16,909 bases of DNA, from positions 1 through 16,909 of the forward strand of contig JANOXJ010000285.1 of NCBI GenBank assembly GCA_031418455.1. The letters are read 5' to 3'. This document shows positions 16,087 through 16,909 of this stretch, one piece after another. The DNA is from JANNVZ01 sp031418455 (GTDB lineage Bacteria; Bacteroidota; Bacteroidia; Flavobacteriales_D; Sanyastnellaceae). A program made the position numbers and the translations under genes. Within the stretch, counting starts at the first letter, position 1. Each line of letters begins with the position of its first letter. The notes under the pieces are model-generated. The model was not told the DNA's origin, did not search any database, and worked only from the letters and a program-made list of their open reading frames with translations.

Positions 16087-16176
16087 TAGGGCCACTCTAT
16101 TACTATTCTATGTTGCCAAAGTAATACTTTCGCACGGTAATAATATTAGCAGTAATAAAAATAATAATTATCAATT
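16087..16176. promoter_or_regulatory. Divergent intergenic region, lamin-tail gene / asd
   Basis: These 90 bp must hold promoters for both directions. For the minus-strand gene, TTACTTTG (16124-16117) matches the Bacteroidota -7 element TAnnTTTG with one mismatch and would give a leader of about 25 nt. For asd, TACTTTCG (16125-16132) also matches with one mismatch and lies 44 bp before the ATG. The two boxes nearly abut back to back. No convincing -33 TTG at the right distance was found for either, so both are tentative. Confidence 0.35.
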
Positions 16177-16909
16177 ATGAAAGTAGCTGTGGTAGGCGCT
16201 ACCGGCCTTGTAGGTACTAAAATGTTGGAAGTATTGGCAGAGCGCAATTTTCCGATAACGGAGCTAATACCCGTGGCCTCAGAAAAATCGGTGGGCAAGG
16301 AAATAATATGGAAAGGCAAAGCATGGAAAGTGGTGGGCATGCAAACCGCGGTGGATATGAAACCTGCAGTGGCACTGTTTAGCGCAGGTGGCAGCACCAG
16401 CCTGGAGTGGGCACCCAAATTTGCTGAAGCCGGCACGGTGGTTATTGACAACTCATCGGCTTGGCGCATGGACCCTACTAAAAAACTGGTAGTGCCTGAG
16501 ATAAATGCAGATACTATAACTGCTAATGATAAAATAATAGCCAACCCTAACTGCTCTACCATACAAATGGTGATGGTATTAAAACCACTGCACGATAAGT
16601 ACAAAGTAAAGCGCGTGGTAGTAAGCACCTACCAAAGCGTAACAGGCACAGGCAAAGCGGCAGTGGACCAGCTTATGAACGAGCGCAACAACATAAGTGG
16701 CGACATGGCTTATAGGTATAAAATAGACCTTAATTTAATTCCTCAAATAGATGTTTTTTTGGAAAATGACTACACCAAAGAAGAGATGAAAATGGTGCAC
16801 GAAACCAAAAAAATAATGGGCGACAACAGCATAGAAGTTTCGCCCACATGCATACGTGTGCCTGTAATGGGCGGCCACAGCGAGTCGTGCAACATAGAGT
16901 TTGAAAAAA
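16177..16909 (+). CDS. asd: Aspartate-semialdehyde dehydrogenase (3' end beyond window)
   Basis: Asd reduces aspartyl phosphate to aspartate semialdehyde with NADPH, the branch-point step to lysine/diaminopimelate, threonine and methionine. The frame is open from the ATG at 16177 to the right edge; 244 codons are visible of an expected 325-340. The N-terminus MKVAVVGATGLVG is the NADP-binding loop. ALFSAGGSTS (about 66-75) and IDNSSAWR (90-97) are substrate/phosphate contacts. NPNCST holds the catalytic cysteine C126, and RVPVMGGHSES near the right edge holds the active-site histidine. It is the only plus-strand gene and diverges from the lamin-tail gene. Nothing is odd in the visible part. 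A minus-strand frame at 16146-16628 is its shadow. Confidence 0.95.
   Translation, partial: MKVAVVGATGLVGTKMLEVLAERNFPITELIPVASEKSVGKEIIWKGKAWKVVGMQTAVDMKPAVALFSAGGSTSLEWAPKFAEAGTVVIDNSSAWRMDPTKKLVVPEINADTITANDKIIANPNCSTIQMVMVLKPLHDKYKVKRVVVSTYQSVTGTGKAAVDQLMNERNNISGDMAYRYKIDLNLIPQIDVFLENDYTKEEMKMVHETKKIMGDNSIEVSPTCIRVPVMGGHSESCNIEFEK

Noticed and set aside
16146..16628. 160-codon minus-strand ORF
   Set aside because: It is antisense to asd, whose plus-strand frame has all Asd motifs.
1..16909. Phage-defence, toxin-antitoxin, secretion-system or mobile-element genes
   Set aside because: No transposase, integrase, nuclease, toxin or CRISPR signature was found on either strand; the genes are core respiratory, isoprenoid, rRNA-modification and cell-surface functions.

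Overview
The window looks like chromosomal core DNA of a Bacteroidota bacterium, probably of the Chitinophagales/Sphingobacteriia type. The basis is a fused CcoN-CcoO oxidase subunit, a CcoP with a single heme c site, the long three-domain form of IspG, a large secreted lamin-tail-domain protein, and AT-rich DNA with few Shine-Dalgarno sequences. The genus cannot be fixed from sequence reading alone. I see no rRNA, tRNA, IS element, CRISPR array or phage gene, and coding density is high: the longest gap is 188 bp (9006-9193).

All genes but one are on the minus strand. Reading in their direction of transcription (right to left), the first block is a lamin-tail-domain secreted protein (16086-12676), a NodB-type polysaccharide deacetylase (12624-12016), RsmA (12009-11239) and IspG (11140-9194). 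An AT-rich inverted repeat lies between rsmA and ispG. Two weak terminator-like hairpins follow ispG. The only plus-strand gene is asd (aspartate-semialdehyde dehydrogenase), which starts at 16177, diverges from the lamin-tail gene and runs off the right edge.

The second block is a compact cytochrome cbb3 oxidase operon: a tandem universal stress protein (9005-8166), a conserved hypothetical protein (8143-7733), the copper P-type ATPase CcoI (7716-5308), CcoS (5198-5022), fused CcoNO (5018-2844), CcoQ (2847-2689), CcoP (2673-1519), CcoG (1488-82) and the start of CcoH (77 to the left edge). CcoS and CcoQ are only 58 and 52 codons and are easily missed. Structural subunits (NO, Q, P) and assembly factors (I, S, G, H) are together. 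CcoI supplies copper for the CuB site, CcoG handles copper reduction, and CcoS and CcoH help maturation and stability. The product is a high-affinity terminal oxidase for low oxygen.

The most interesting non-coding signal is upstream of the universal stress gene, the apparent head of the oxidase operon. Two CRP/FNR-type cores (TGA-N6-TCA) are centred 22 bp apart at 9061.5 and 9083.5, and the distal one matches 8 of 10 positions of the FNR consensus. This suggests, but does not prove, that oxygen-responsive control of the oxidase enters through this promoter and takes the stress protein and the unknown protein with it. No clearly new multi-gene system is visible. The least understood parts are the hypothetical protein in the operon, the CcoI-CcoS spacer with a strong AAGGAGG, and the triplicated Ig/lamin-tail protein.
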